NCBI RefSeq assembly: GCF_001499905.1
Contig: NZ_LQIS01000010.1
Coordinates: 1-64,000 of the forward strand
Length of the DNA: 64,000 bases
Source of the DNA: Mycobacterium sp. GA-1285
Lineage (GTDB): Bacteria; Actinomycetota; Actinomycetes; Mycobacteriales; Mycobacteriaceae
Direction: 5' to 3'
Shown here: piece after piece, positions 30,907 to 40,374 of the stretch
How positions within the stretch are numbered: position 1 is the first letter of the stretch
How the letters are laid out: each line of letters begins with the position of its first letter
Notes under the pieces: generated by a model
Databases searched by the model: none
The model's input: the letters and a program-made list of their open reading frames with translations, nothing else
Told to the model about the DNA's origin: nothing
Position numbers and translations under genes: made by a program

Positions 30907-31245
30907 TCAACGACGGTCACGGGCTTGGTCCAGAATCGGGAGGAGGTCGGGGCAGTAGAAGCGCAGCGCCCCGGCGAGGAACTTCCACGACTGGTCGGTG
31001 CTGTTCTGACTGCGCGCCAGCTGGTTCTGGACGAACTTCGCGGAGGCGAAGGCATCCCGGTCGACGCCCTTGCGTATTCGTTTGCAGGTGATCTTGCCGA
31101 TCCAGGCGTTGTAGTCCTTCTGCCCGTAGATCCCGTACGTGTTCAGCTCGTTGGTGAAGTCGGTGTCGATGTCCTGCGCCTGGGCGGGCGCGGCCAGCAC
31201 CAGCGCGGCCGCCACGGCAGCAACTCCACTGATCAGTCGTTTCAT
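30907..31245 (-). CDS. Small secreted protein, DUF732-like
   Basis: A 112-residue exported protein. Residues about 1-23 are a signal peptide ending AAPAQAQ. The mature domain has [15 protein letters not shown], two cysteines ([10 protein letters not shown] and RFYCPDLLP), and [10 protein letters not shown] near the end, which matches the DUF732 pattern. AAGGAG before ATG 31245 supports the start, and ATGA couples it to the mmpL stop. Role unknown; DUF732 proteins often sit next to transporters or in virulence-associated loci. Confidence 0.78.
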   Translation of the reverse strand: MKRLISGVAAVAAALVLAAPAQAQDIDTDFTNELNTYGIYGQKDYNAWIGKITCKRIRKGVDRDAFASAKFVQNQLARSQNSTDQSWKFLAGALRFYCPDLLPILDQARDRR

Positions 31246-34148
31246 GACTGTGCTCCTTCCCCCCCTGACGGCGTCAGTTCCCTCGGTTTCGGCCACGGTA
31301 CAGGTACTGGACGTTCCCGAACCCGCTGTGGCCACCAGAACCACTTACCCATGAGCGCCGCGATGGACGGCGTCATGAATGCCCGGATGACAAGAGTATC
31401 GAACAACAGGCCCAGTCCGATGGTCGTTCCGACCTGTCCGATGACTGTCAATTCGCTGACAGCCATCGACATCATCGTGAAGGCGAACACCAGACCTGCC
31501 GAGGTCACGACCGAACCGCTGCCGCCCATCGCCCGGATGATCCCGGTCCTGATCCCGGCGTGCAACTCTTCTTTCAGCCGCGACACCAGCAGCAGGTTGT
31601 AGTCGGCGCCGACGGCCAACAGGATGATGATGGCCATTGCCATGACCATCCAGTGCAACTCGATACCCAAGATGTGCTGCCAGATCAGGATCGACAGGCC
31701 GAACGACGCGCCGAGCGAGATCACCACGGTGCCGACGATCACCGCGGCGGCCACGACCGCGCGGGTCAACAACAGCATGATCGTGAATATCAGCGCCAGC
31801 GCGAGGATGGCCGCGATCAACAGGTCGTAGCTGTTGCCGTCCGACATGTCCTTGTAGACCGCGGCGGTGCCTGCCAGGTAGATCTTCGAGCCCTCCAGTG
31901 GAGTGCCCTTGATGGCCTCCTTGGCGGCCCGCTTGATCGCGTCGATCCGCGCGATGCCCTCGGGGGTCATCGGGTCACCGTCGTGGGCGATGATGAAGCG
32001 CACCGACTTGCCGTCCGGGGAGATGAAGTTCTCCATGCCCTTCTTGAACTCTTCGTTGTCGAAGACCTCCGGCGGGAGGTAGAAGGAGTCGTCGTTCATC
32101 GACGCGTCGAAGGCATCACCCATGGCAGTCGAGTTCTCCTGCATGGCTGCCATCTGGTCCTGCAGACCCTTCTGCGACGAGTACATCGTCAGCATCATCG
32201 TCCGCATCGTCTTCATCGTTTCAATCATCGGCGGCATCAGCGTGACCATCTGCGGCATCAGCCGGTCCAGCCGCTCCATGTCGGGCAGCAGGTTCTGGAT
32301 GTCGTCGGTCATCGTGTTGATGCCGTCGAGGGTGTCGAAGACCGATCGGAACGCCCAGCAGATCGGGATGTTGAAGCAGTGCGGTTCCCAGTAGAAGTAG
32401 TTGCGGATCGGCCGGAAGAAGTCGTCGAAGTTCGCGATGTTGTCGCGCAGCTCGGCCACATCGACCGTCATGTCCTTCATCTTCGTGACCATGCTGTGCG
32501 TGGTCGCGGCCATCTCCTCGGTCAGCTTGGACATCCGCTCCATGTTCGCGATGGTCTTGGACATCTCGTCGGCCTGCACCAGCATGTCGGCCATCCGGTC
32601 CTGCAGGTACTTCTGGTTCATCTGCTGGGTGGTGCCCTGCATGCTGATCTGGAACGGAATCGACGTGTGCTCGATGGGTTTGCCGTCGGGCCGGGTGATC
32701 GCCTGCACGCGGGAGATTCCGGGCACCCGGAAGATCTGCTTGGCGATCTTGTCGATGACCAGGAAGTCGGCGGAGTTGCGCAGATCGTGGTCGCTCTCGA
32801 CCATCAGCAGTTCGGGGTTCATCCGGGCCTGCGAGAAGTGCCTGTCGGCTGCCGCATATCCCTGATTGGCCGGCAGGTCGGCGGGCAGGTAGTTCCTGTC
32901 GTTGTAGTTGGTGCGATACCCCGGCAGCGCAAGTAGGCCCACCAGCGACAGGGCCACGGTTGCGACCAGGATCGGCCCGGGCCATCGCACGACGGCAGCG
33001 CCGACCTTGCGCCAGCCCCGCACCCGCATCGCCCGCTTGGGTTCGAGCACCTTGCCGAACCGGCTGGCGAAGCTGATGATCGCCGGCCCCAATGTCAGCG
33101 ACGCCACCACCGAGGTCACCATGCCGACGGCCAGCGGCACGCCCATCGTCTGGAAGTACGGCAGCCGGGTGAAGCTCAGACAGAACAGCGCGCCCGCGAT
33201 CGTCAGACCGGAGCCCAACACCACGTGGGCCGTTCCGTGAAACATGGTGTAGTACGCGGTCTCCCGGTCTTCTCCGGTTCCGCGGGCCTCCTGGTAGCGC
33301 CCGGTGAGGAAGATCGCGTAGTCGGTTCCCGCGGCGATCGCCAATGTCACCAACAGGTTGGTCGCAAACGTCGAGAGCCCGATGATCTCGTGGTAGCCGA
33401 GGAAAGCCACCACGCCGCGAGCGGCGGACAACTGAAGCACCACCATCACCAGCGTCAGCAACACGGTGATGATCGACCGGTACACCAGCAGCAACATCGT
33501 GATGATCACGGTGAACGTGAGCGCCTCGATGACCCGCATGCTGCGGTCCCCGGCGATGTGCTGATCCGCGGCGAGCGCCGCCGGGCCGGTGACGTATACC
33601 TTCACACCCGGCGGAGGCTGCATGCCGGCCACGAGGTCCTGGACCGCCTCGACCGACTCGTTCGCGAGCGCCTCACCCTGGTTACCGGACAGGTACACCT
33701 GCACATAGGCCGCTTTGCCGTCGCTGCTCTGCGCGCCGGAGGCGGTCAGCGGATCGCTCCAGAAATCCTGGACGCTTTGGACGTGCTTCTTGTCGGCCTC
33801 CAGCTTGGCGACCATCTCGCCGTAGAAGGCGCGGGTGTCCTCGCCGAGCGGCTGTTCGCCCTCGATCACGATCATCGCCGAGCTGTCGGAGTCGTACTCC
33901 TCGAAAACGTGACCGACGCGCTTCATCGCGATCATCGACGGCGCGAATTCCGGGCTCATCGAGACTGCGCGCTGCTGGCCGACCGTTTCCAGTTGCGGCA
34001 CAGTGACATTGAGCACCGCGATGACCGCGATCCAACCCAGGATGATCGGGACCGCCAACGCGCGGATGGTGCGTGGAATGAAGGACCGCGTGGCGTGCCG
34101 AACGGGAGGGATGGCGTCCGTCGGAGCCTCGTTCGCCGGTGACGTCAT
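31242..34148 (-). CDS. MmpL-family RND transporter (proximal copy)
   Basis: A 968-residue MmpL protein of MmpL4/5 type. TM1 is near residues 32-52. The Asp-Tyr proton-relay pairs are in TM4 ([17 protein letters not shown]) and TM10 ([16 protein letters not shown]). A long helical hairpin domain with many Met residues lies at about 480-690. The C-terminus is basic, then PSGGEGAQS. It is coupled to mmpS upstream by ATGA, and to the DUF732-like gene downstream by ATGA, so MmpS-MmpL is a classic pair. It exports a lipid or siderophore-like cargo that sequence does not reveal. Highly similar to the copy at 26792-29659. Confidence 0.92.
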   Translation of the reverse strand: MTSPANEAPTDAIPPVRHATRSFIPRTIRALAVPIILGWIAVIAVLNVTVPQLETVGQQRAVSMSPEFAPSMIAMKRVGHVFEEYDSDSSAMIVIEGEQPLGEDTRAFYGEMVAKLEADKKHVQSVQDFWSDPLTASGAQSSDGKAAYVQVYLSGNQGEALANESVEAVQDLVAGMQPPPGVKVYVTGPAALAADQHIAGDRSMRVIEALTFTVIITMLLLVYRSIITVLLTLVMVVLQLSAARGVVAFLGYHEIIGLSTFATNLLVTLAIAAGTDYAIFLTGRYQEARGTGEDRETAYYTMFHGTAHVVLGSGLTIAGALFCLSFTRLPYFQTMGVPLAVGMVTSVVASLTLGPAIISFASRFGKVLEPKRAMRVRGWRKVGAAVVRWPGPILVATVALSLVGLLALPGYRTNYNDRNYLPADLPANQGYAAADRHFSQARMNPELLMVESDHDLRNSADFLVIDKIAKQIFRVPGISRVQAITRPDGKPIEHTSIPFQISMQGTTQQMNQKYLQDRMADMLVQADEMSKTIANMERMSKLTEEMAATTHSMVTKMKDMTVDVAELRDNIANFDDFFRPIRNYFYWEPHCFNIPICWAFRSVFDTLDGINTMTDDIQNLLPDMERLDRLMPQMVTLMPPMIETMKTMRTMMLTMYSSQKGLQDQMAAMQENSTAMGDAFDASMNDDSFYLPPEVFDNEEFKKGMENFISPDGKSVRFIIAHDGDPMTPEGIARIDAIKRAAKEAIKGTPLEGSKIYLAGTAAVYKDMSDGNSYDLLIAAILALALIFTIMLLLTRAVVAAAVIVGTVVISLGASFGLSILIWQHILGIELHWMVMAMAIIILLAVGADYNLLLVSRLKEELHAGIRTGIIRAMGGSGSVVTSAGLVFAFTMMSMAVSELTVIGQVGTTIGLGLLFDTLVIRAFMTPSIAALMGKWFWWPQRVRERPVPVPWPKPRELTPSGGEGAQS

Positions 34149-34573
34149 GCGGATTTCACGAAGCAGAAGGTCTGGGCGCTCACGCCGGTGGAGGTTCTTT
34201 CGTCCTTGATCTCGTCATCGACGGTGATTCGGCAGGTGATGCTCTGGCCGTCACCCTGAGCGACGATGTTGGGCGCGGCCGACGGCGCCGTGGTCTGCAG
34301 CGTCAGCGACCAGGGCAACGACGCGCCATCGATCCGTTGCGGGCGGGCGTCGAGGTCCAGATAGTTGATGTCGGCATACGAACCCGTGCCGAAGATCTCG
34401 TACGTGATGACCTTCGGATCGAACGGCTCGGGATCGTCGGCGAACACGCGGGGGGTGACGATGATGCCTTCCGCGCCGAAGAAGGTTCGGATGCGGCTGA
34501 CCGTGAATCCCGCGATGGTCACCACGACGATGATGACGATGGGCAGCCAGACCTTCCTCGCCATTCGAAGCAT
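34145..34573 (-). CDS. MmpS-family membrane protein
   Basis: A 142-residue MmpL partner. One N-terminal transmembrane helix ([22 protein letters not shown]) is at about residues 5-26, followed by a periplasmic beta-rich domain with [18 protein letters not shown] and two cysteines near the end ([20 protein letters not shown]), as in MmpS4/5. ATG 34573 is likely; a TTG 7 codons upstream and ATG 34564 are alternatives. It is the first gene of the operon, which continues into mmpL by ATGA. Confidence 0.9.
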   Translation of the reverse strand: MLRMARKVWLPIVIIVVVTIAGFTVSRIRTFFGAEGIIVTPRVFADDPEPFDPKVITYEIFGTGSYADINYLDLDARPQRIDGASLPWSLTLQTTAPSAAPNIVAQGDGQSITCRITVDDEIKDERTSTGVSAQTFCFVKSA

Positions 34574-34644
34574 TACCGGCCCCGCCCGATGCAACCCATG
34601 TCCGCCCTCAAGTCGTATTCGTCGATGTGCGTGCGTCTCCGCGT

Positions 34645-34663
34645 AACTTAGCCCGTATAAGTT
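34645..34663. promoter_or_regulatory. Inverted repeat upstream of mmpS
   Basis: AACTTA-N7-TAAGTT at 34645-34650 and 34658-34663, 72 bases upstream of the mmpS start. It could be an operator for a TetR/MarR-type regulator; the adjacent tetR gene ends at 34734 on the same strand. AT-rich compared with the surroundings, so it may also contain the promoter. Confidence 0.4.
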
Positions 34664-34733
34664 CTCACTGGGCCCTAGGTTAACTCAAGTCAGAGTGCTG
34701 GTGGTCACGGGCGGGATCCCGGTGTGGGCCAGG

Positions 34734-35330
34734 TCACGATGACGTGATCTCGAAGCGGTCCAGGTAACGCTCGATGAACGCTTCGGCCTCTGCGTGACCT
34801 CTGGTTATACCGAGTCCCCGTTCGAGCAGGACGATGCGGGCCAAGCTGGTCACGATCATGGACATGACCACGGGCGGGAACGCCTCGACATCGGCGCCGC
34901 GCGCCTTCATCGCCGCGGCCACCACGCTCTCTTCGACAGCTCCGAACCGATCGGCGTACGCCGCGATCTCACTGCGGATGGCCTTGCGATGGTTCGCCAG
35001 GGCCACGAACTCCATGAAGAGCCGGGCCCCGTGGGTGCTGTTGAGGCGCCACAGCGCGTGCAGGGGTTCGTCGGCATCGGCCGCTTCACGTTGGCGGGCC
35101 AGGTTCGCCTCGGCGCCCTCGCGCAGCACGGCAAGAAACAGGTCGTCCATGCTCGGGAAGTAGTAGTGCACCAGCGCGGGTTTCACCCCTGCCCGTGCCG
35201 CCACCCTCCTCGACGTGGCCGCGGCGTAGCCGTCTTCGAGCATGACCTGGGCGGTCGCCTCGATCAGCGCCGAGCGCGCGGCCGACTCTCGTCCACCCCT
35301 TGACCGCTCGCCGACGGGGCTGCTAGACAT
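34734..35330 (-). CDS. TetR-family transcriptional regulator
   Basis: A 198-residue regulator. The helix-turn-helix is ATSRRVAARAGVKPALVHYYFPSMDDLF at about residues 38-65, a clear TetR motif. The C-terminal domain is helical. It diverges from the mycofactocin-type SDR, and the intergenic 18-bp perfect palindrome at 35346-35363 is its likely operator. It is a plausible controller of the SDR-P450 end of the catabolic cluster, and could also affect mmpS, which lies downstream in the same direction. Confidence 0.88.
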   Translation of the reverse strand: MSSSPVGERSRGGRESAARSALIEATAQVMLEDGYAAATSRRVAARAGVKPALVHYYFPSMDDLFLAVLREGAEANLARQREAADADEPLHALWRLNSTHGARLFMEFVALANHRKAIRSEIAAYADRFGAVEESVVAAAMKARGADVEAFPPVVMSMIVTSLARIVLLERGLGITRGHAEAEAFIERYLDRFEITSS

Positions 35331-35345
35331 GGCGCCAGCCTAAAT

Positions 35346-35363
35346 GTTGGGCGATCGCCCAAC
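35346..35363. promoter_or_regulatory. 18-bp perfect palindrome, likely TetR operator
   Basis: GTTGGGCGATCGCCCAAC reads the same on both strands. It sits in the 53-base divergent gap, 15 bases from the TetR start codon and 20 bases from the SDR start codon. This is the usual position for TetR autoregulation and control of the divergent gene. Confidence 0.8.
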
Positions 35364-35383
35364 AAGTGAGGGGAGCTGCGGCG

Positions 35384-36220
35384 ATGGCTGGTCGGGTAGC
35401 GGGCAAGATCGCATTCGTCACCGGTGCGGCACGGGGGCAGGGGCGCAGCCACGCGGTGCGGCTGGCGCAGGAGGGCGCCGACATCATCGCGGTCGACATC
35501 TGTCGCGGTTTCCCCGGCTCGACCGCGCCCGCGGCCACTCCCGAAGACCTCGCCGAGACCGCCGACATGGTCAAGAACCTCGACCGCCGCATCGTCACGG
35601 CCGAAGTCGACGTCCGCGACTTCGACGCGCTGAAGTCGGCCGTCGACAACGGTGTCGAACAGCTGGGTGGCCTCGACATCGTCGTGGCCAACGCGGGCAT
35701 CGGCACCACCGGAGTGAAGCTGCACAAGATGGACGAGGACCGCTTCGACGAGACGATCGACGTCAACCTCGGCGGTGTGTGGAAGACCGTCAAAGCGGCC
35801 GTGCCCCATCTTCTGGCCGGCGGCCGCGGCGGATCGATCATCCTCACCAGCTCGGTCGGCGGGATCAAGGCCTACCCGCAGGTGGGCCACTACATCGCCG
35901 CGAAACACGGTGTCGTCGGGCTGATGCGCACGTTCGCCGTCGAACTCGGACAGCACTCGATCCGGGTCAACAGCGTGCATCCGACCCATGTGTGCACTCC
36001 GCTGTTGATGAACGAACCGACATACCGGCTGTTCCGACCGGACCTGGAGCATCCGGGCCCCGATGACCTCGCGCCGATCTGCCAGTCGTTCCATTTCCTT
36101 CCGATCCCGTGGGTGGAGCCGGTCGACATCAGCAACGCGGTGCTGTTCCTCGCCTCCGACGAAGCCCGCTACATCACCGGCGTGACTCTGCCCGTCGACG
36201 CCGGCAGCCTCTTGAAGTAG
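35384..36220 (+). CDS. Mycofactocin-coupled SDR oxidoreductase
   Basis: A 278-residue short-chain dehydrogenase. The nucleotide motif is FVTGAARGQGRSHAVRLAQEG, and the RGQGRSHA form with the insert SPEDLAET-like segment near ATPEDLAETADMVKNLD marks the subfamily coupled to mycofactocin (TIGR03971 type, from memory). The catalytic Ser and YxxxK are in ILTSSVGGIKAYPQVGHYIAAKHG. These enzymes oxidise alcohols and pass electrons through bound nicotinamide to mycofactocin. ATG 35384 has AGGGGAG ten bases upstream. The P450 gene follows after 10 bases, so the two are in one operon. Confidence 0.9.
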   Translation: MAGRVAGKIAFVTGAARGQGRSHAVRLAQEGADIIAVDICRGFPGSTAPAATPEDLAETADMVKNLDRRIVTAEVDVRDFDALKSAVDNGVEQLGGLDIVVANAGIGTTGVKLHKMDEDRFDETIDVNLGGVWKTVKAAVPHLLAGGRGGSIILTSSVGGIKAYPQVGHYIAAKHGVVGLMRTFAVELGQHSIRVNSVHPTHVCTPLLMNEPTYRLFRPDLEHPGPDDLAPICQSFHFLPIPWVEPVDISNAVLFLASDEARYITGVTLPVDAGSLLK

Positions 36221-36230
36221 GGAAGATCCG

Positions 36231-37445
36231 ATGACCGCAGTTGACGACAAGGCGCACGGCAGCGCCCTTTACTACGACCCGTACCGCGTCGACATCGTCG
36301 CTGACCCGTATCCGACGTACGCCCGCCTGCGGGAGGAAGCACCGCTCTACTACAACGAGTCCTACGACTTCTGGGCGTTGTCCCGCCACGAGGACGTCGA
36401 GCGGGCGCTGCTCGACTGGCAGACGTTCTCCAACAGCCGGGGCGACATCCTCGAACTCATCCAGTCGGAGTTCGAGATGCCCAAAGGCGTGATGATGATG
36501 GAGGATCCGCCGGTTCACACGATGCTGCGCGGCCTCATGTCTCGGGTGTTCACTCCGCGCCGTATGGCCGAGCTCGAGGACCAGATCCGTCGGTATTGCG
36601 TCAACTGCCTCAATCCGTTGGTCGGTGCCGACCGATTCGACATCATCGCCGAACTCGCGTCGATGATGCCCATGCGGGTCATCGGGATGCTGCTCGGCAT
36701 ACCCGAATCAGAGCAGGTGTCGGTGCGTGACGCCAACGACGCGAGCCTGCGCACCAAGCCGGGCTCACCGATGAAAGTGGTCCGCGCAGACAAGATCGCC
36801 GACGGCAGCATCTACGCCGAATACGTCGACTGGCGCGCGAAGAACCCCTCCGACGACCTGATGACCGCCCTTCTCAACGTCGAGTTCACCGATGAGAACG
36901 GCGTGACGCGCAAGCTGACCCGCAAGGAGGTCCTGCACTACACGCAGGTTGTCGCGGGCGCCGGTAACGAGACGACGGGCCGGCTCATCGGCTGGCTCGC
37001 GAAGGTACTCGCCGAGCACCCCGATCAGCGCCGCGAGGTGGTGCAGGACCGATCGTTGTTGCAGCGTGCGGTCGACGAGACGCTGCGGTACGAACCGACC
37101 GGCCACAACGTGGCTCGTTTGGTCACAAGGGATTTCGAGGCGCACGGACGTACCGTGCCGGCCGGCAGCGCGATGCTTCTGATGTTCGGAGCGGCCAACC
37201 GGGATCCGCGCCGCTACGACGATCCGGACACGTTCGACATCCACCGCGAGAACATCAGCCACATCACGTTCGGCAAAGGGGTGCACTACTGCCTGGGCGC
37301 CAACCTCGCCCGGTTGGAGGGGCGCGTCGCGCTCGACGAGCTGCTCAACCGCTGGCCGGAGTGGCACATCGACACCGAGACCGCGCGTCTGGCGCCCACG
37401 TCGACCGTCCGTGGCTGGGAGCGGCTCGACGTCGTGTTGCCCTAG
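36231..37445 (+). CDS. Cytochrome P450 (first)
   Basis: A 404-residue soluble P450. The heme-binding motif is ITFGKGVHYCLGANLARLEG near residue 345-362, with the axial Cys. The I-helix oxygen-binding motif is VVAGAGNETTGRLI, and the K-helix ExxR is DETLRYEPTG. Typical length for bacterial P450s; it needs a ferredoxin and reductase that are not adjacent. It is the second gene after the mycofactocin SDR. It could hydroxylate the compound whose alcohol the SDR then oxidises. Confidence 0.93.
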   Translation: MTAVDDKAHGSALYYDPYRVDIVADPYPTYARLREEAPLYYNESYDFWALSRHEDVERALLDWQTFSNSRGDILELIQSEFEMPKGVMMMEDPPVHTMLRGLMSRVFTPRRMAELEDQIRRYCVNCLNPLVGADRFDIIAELASMMPMRVIGMLLGIPESEQVSVRDANDASLRTKPGSPMKVVRADKIADGSIYAEYVDWRAKNPSDDLMTALLNVEFTDENGVTRKLTRKEVLHYTQVVAGAGNETTGRLIGWLAKVLAEHPDQRREVVQDRSLLQRAVDETLRYEPTGHNVARLVTRDFEAHGRTVPAGSAMLLMFGAANRDPRRYDDPDTFDIHRENISHITFGKGVHYCLGANLARLEGRVALDELLNRWPEWHIDTETARLAPTSTVRGWERLDVVLP

Positions 37446-37460
37446 AGCGGCGGATCCATG

Positions 37461-37511
37461 CCTTGACCGGTTGATCGCACTCACCTGACGAGGGCGATCA
37501 ACCTCCTAAGG
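37461..37511 (+). terminator. Terminator-like inverted repeat after the first P450
   Basis: Imperfect 18-base arms, CCTTGACCGGTTGATCGC at 37461-37478 and GCGATCAACCTCCTAAGG at 37494-37511, with a perfect 10-bp inner stem and CCTT/AAGG outer pairs. It begins 15 bases after the P450 stop. It shares GGTTGATCGC and part of its flank with the element at 12351-12394, so both may belong to one terminator family. Confidence 0.65.
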
Positions 37512-37570
37512 CACGCAGGTTGGCGCGAGCCGGCTGTTTGCGACGGCGCCGTTTGGGGCAGCCTCGTCAC

Positions 37571-37807
37571 ATGAGCAAGGTCATTTCTCGTGCAATGGTC
37601 CTCGCCGCCGCTGCCGGTCCGATTGCGGCATTCTCGATCGCAACCGCGGCAACCGGTTCGGCGCAACCCCTCGACTGCCCGAACGGGTGGTGGGATCCGG
37701 TCGCGAACGTGTGTCGCGGACCGGTGGCGACCGTCCCGTTGGCATGCGCACCCGGCGAGTATTGGAATCCGATCTCGAACGTGTGCCGCCCACTGGGACA
37801 GTACTAG
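37571..37807 (+). CDS. Small secreted Cys-containing protein
   Basis: A 78-residue protein. Residues about 1-31 are a signal peptide (VLAAAAGPIAAFSIATAATG). The mature 47 residues contain two copies of a C-x-G-x-W/Y-x-P/D-x-x-N-V-C-R motif (CPNGWWDPVANVCRG and CAPGEYWNPISNVCRP), so two disulfide-linked loops are likely. ATG 37571 is chosen from the signal peptide; upstream residues are low-complexity. Similar small secreted proteins with this repeat occur in mycobacteria, role unknown. Confidence 0.75.
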   Translation: MSKVISRAMVLAAAAGPIAAFSIATAATGSAQPLDCPNGWWDPVANVCRGPVATVPLACAPGEYWNPISNVCRPLGQY

Positions 37808-37858
37808 GCGCAGGCCACCTCCAGATCGGCGTCGAGCTGATACGTTGAGCGCACGGCT

Positions 37859-38923
37859 ATGCGGATCATCGATGCCGACGGGCATGTCGCAGAAGGAGCG
37901 TCGCTGGCGGTCGAGGCGATGCAGAGATGGCCGCGGCATATCGCACCGCGCACCGACGGCCTCGGGCTGGTGATCGAGGGCCGCAATTACCCCGAGTCGA
38001 GCGGTCCGGGCGCGGGGTGTCCGACAGATCGCGGGTTGACCACGGCGCCCGGGCTGAATTGTCGTAGCGCACAGGGCGTCCTGGGTGACGCCGACCGCGA
38101 CCACATCGACACCATGGTGCTGTACCCCAGCCTCGGCTTGTGTACGCCGACGCTGCAGGATCCGGAGTTCGCCGCCGGTTTCGCCAGGCTCTACAACGAG
38201 TGGATCGCCGACTACTGCGCCTCGTCGAGCGGCCGGTTGCGCGGCGTCGCGGTGACGCCCATCGAACTCGGCGCGACCGCGGTCGACATCATGCGCGAGG
38301 CGAAGGATCTCGGGTTGGTGGCCACCCATATCCCTCCGGCGCTGCGGACGCGCAACCTCGACGACCCGAGTCTGGACCCGTTCTACGCCGCGGCGGTCGA
38401 ACTCGACATGCCGCTCGGCGTGCACGGCGCCCCGGGGATCCACCTACCGAAGATCGGCGTCGACCGCTTCACCAACTACATCCAGGTCCACTGCATCAGT
38501 TTCCCCTTCGATCAGATGACGGCGATGACGGCGCTGGTGTCGGGCGGCGTCTTCGACCGGCATCCGGCGCTGCGGGTCACGTTCCTCGAGGCCGGGGCCG
38601 GTTGGGTGCCGTTCTTCATCGACCGGCTTCACGAGCATTACGAGAAGCGTGGGGACTGGATCGCCGGCGGGTGGCGCCGCGATCCCCACGAATACCTCGC
38701 GGCCGGCAACATCTGGGCCACCTGCGAGTCGGAGGAGCCGATCCTTCCCGGCGTCATCGACGTGCTCGGCGACCACTTCCTGATGTTCGCCAGCGATTAC
38801 CCGCACTGGGACGGTGAATGGCCCGAGAGCACAGCGCCATTGCGCACCCGCGACGACATCAGCGAGGACGCCCGCCTGCGGATCGCCGGCCGGAACGCCC
38901 AGCGCTTCTACGGCTTGCCCTGA
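37859..38923 (+). CDS. Amidohydrolase-2 family protein (first)
   Basis: A 354-residue TIM-barrel hydrolase of the amidohydrolase-2 (PF04909) type. The N-terminal metal motif is RIIDADGHVAEG, with Asp and His near residues 5-8. LGVHGAPGIHL supplies a mid-barrel His, and FASDYPHWDG carries the C-terminal Asp and His. The family decarboxylates or hydrolyses aromatic or cyclic carboxylates. It lies between the small secreted protein and the Rieske oxygenase. The actual reaction is not shown. ATG 37859 is the first start in frame. Confidence 0.87.
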   Translation: MRIIDADGHVAEGASLAVEAMQRWPRHIAPRTDGLGLVIEGRNYPESSGPGAGCPTDRGLTTAPGLNCRSAQGVLGDADRDHIDTMVLYPSLGLCTPTLQDPEFAAGFARLYNEWIADYCASSSGRLRGVAVTPIELGATAVDIMREAKDLGLVATHIPPALRTRNLDDPSLDPFYAAAVELDMPLGVHGAPGIHLPKIGVDRFTNYIQVHCISFPFDQMTAMTALVSGGVFDRHPALRVTFLEAGAGWVPFFIDRLHEHYEKRGDWIAGGWRRDPHEYLAAGNIWATCESEEPILPGVIDVLGDHFLMFASDYPHWDGEWPESTAPLRTRDDISEDARLRIAGRNAQRFYGLP

Positions 38924-38946
38924 CCGCTCGGGGTCTAGGGCTTTGT

Positions 38947-38968
38947 TGCTATTTTTGCTAGTTTAGAC
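38947..38968. promoter_or_regulatory. Shared regulon motif, site A
   Basis: A 22-bp AT-rich element, TGCTATTTTTGCTAGTTTAG plus AC, about 33 bases before the Rieske oxygenase start. It matches 17 of 22 positions of the inverse of site C at 61788-61809. It is probably an operator or a conserved promoter of the cluster. Confidence 0.6.
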
Positions 38969-39000
38969 CTGCCGGTTGTCGCGGGCAGGAGGGCGAGCGG

Positions 39001-40374
39001 GTGGATTCGCGATCGGGTCCGGTGGACCAGACATCGCCTGCCGTGCCGTGGCGGGTCCAGGCCCCGGACCGGATACCCAAACAGCGTTACTACGATCCCG
39101 ATTTCTACGCACTGGAAACCGAGATGCTCTGGCCACGGGTGTGGCAGATGGCGTGCCGATTGGAAGAGATCCCGCGACCCGGTGACTTCGTCGAGTACGA
39201 GATTCTCGACCAGTCGGTCATCGTCGTGCGGGTCGACATGACCACAGTGCGCGCGTACCACAACGCGTGCCGGCACCGCGGCATGAAACTGGTGGAGGGG
39301 CGCGGCTCGCGACGCAGTCTCGTCTGCCCGTTCCACGGCTGGTGTTGGAGTCTCGACGGGACAAACACGTTCGTCCTTCGTCAGGACGCCTTCGACGAGA
39401 CCAACATGGGCGCCGACGATCTGGCGCTCGCGACGGTCCGCTGCGAGCTGTGGGGCGGTTGCGCGTGGATCAACCTCGACGACACCGCACCGCCCCTGCG
39501 GGACTGCGTCGAACCCTTCGCCTCCCGGCACGACGAGTGGAACGTCGCGGCGTTGCGCACCGAGTGGTGGAAGTCGTGCCTGTTGCCGGTGAACTGGAAG
39601 CTCGCGACCGCGGCGTTCATGGAGGGCTACCACGTGCCCCAGACCCATCCGCAGCTTCTTCCGTCATCGTTTCAGCCGGAAGCGAACTCGGTACATCCCG
39701 TCGTGCAGACCAGCCTGCACTTCATGCGCACCCTCGGCTCCGGGATGGGCGGCATGACCCACGAGAACGATCTACGCGTCGCCGAGGGGCTGCAGAACAT
39801 CTCGCTGCCAGACGATCCCGGCGAGGCCTTGGCGGCATGGCGCAGCGCCGTCAACGACGGTGTCACCCGGTGGCATCGGGCCCGCGGTTGTGATTTCCCG
39901 GACCTCAACGATCTGGACCGACGGGGCGTCATCGACCCGATCGGATTCTGCTTTCCGCACTACTTTCTGCTGCCGCAGTACAGCAGCGCATCGTCGTACC
40001 GGATCCGCCCGCTGGGCCCGGAGGAGACGCTGTTCGAGATCTGGTCGCTGACCCGCTACCCCGGCGACCGCTCGCCGGGCCGCCCCACGCCGCCCGAGCC
40101 GTTGGCGCCCGACGACCCGAGCTGGCCGACGATCCCCGGCCAGGACTTCTCGAATCTGCCTCGTCAGCAGAAAGGGCTGCACGCCAAGGGGTTTGAGTAC
40201 ATGCGCTTGTCGGACCAGATCGAAGGCCTGATCTCCAACTTCGAACGCGTCATCGACGGGTTCTTGGCCGGTCTTCCCTACGAGCGATTGGTGCCCGCCA
40301 TCCAGAAGACCAATACAACGATCGACGTGCCGATCGCGGATCTCGGCCTGGCCGAGCGGGTTTCGGCATGGTGA
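39001..40374 (+). CDS. Rieske non-heme iron oxygenase, alpha subunit (first)
   Basis: A 457-residue ring-hydroxylating oxygenase. The Rieske cluster motif is NACRHRGMKLVEG ... VCPFHGWCW (C-x-H and C-x2-H) near residues 89-113. The mononuclear iron site is in MEGYHVPQTHPQLLP, with two His spaced as in the family. GTG 39001 has GGAGGG 8 bases upstream. It is larger than KshA-type enzymes, so it may hydroxylate or cleave a carbon next to an oxygen or nitrogen. The FAD dehydrogenase overlaps its stop by 7 bases. Reductase component is not adjacent. Confidence 0.9.
   Translation: MDSRSGPVDQTSPAVPWRVQAPDRIPKQRYYDPDFYALETEMLWPRVWQMACRLEEIPRPGDFVEYEILDQSVIVVRVDMTTVRAYHNACRHRGMKLVEGRGSRRSLVCPFHGWCWSLDGTNTFVLRQDAFDETNMGADDLALATVRCELWGGCAWINLDDTAPPLRDCVEPFASRHDEWNVAALRTEWWKSCLLPVNWKLATAAFMEGYHVPQTHPQLLPSSFQPEANSVHPVVQTSLHFMRTLGSGMGGMTHENDLRVAEGLQNISLPDDPGEALAAWRSAVNDGVTRWHRARGCDFPDLNDLDRRGVIDPIGFCFPHYFLLPQYSSASSYRIRPLGPEETLFEIWSLTRYPGDRSPGRPTPPEPLAPDDPSWPTIPGQDFSNLPRQQKGLHAKGFEYMRLSDQIEGLISNFERVIDGFLAGLPYERLVPAIQKTNTTIDVPIADLGLAERVSAW

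Noticed and set aside
31560-32936. A 458-codon frame opposite mmpL
   Set aside because: The minus-strand product is a complete MmpL; the opposite frame is a GC-driven shadow.
37520-37570. Upstream in-frame start for the small secreted Cys protein
   Set aside because: It adds a low-complexity Arg-rich stretch in front of a good signal peptide.
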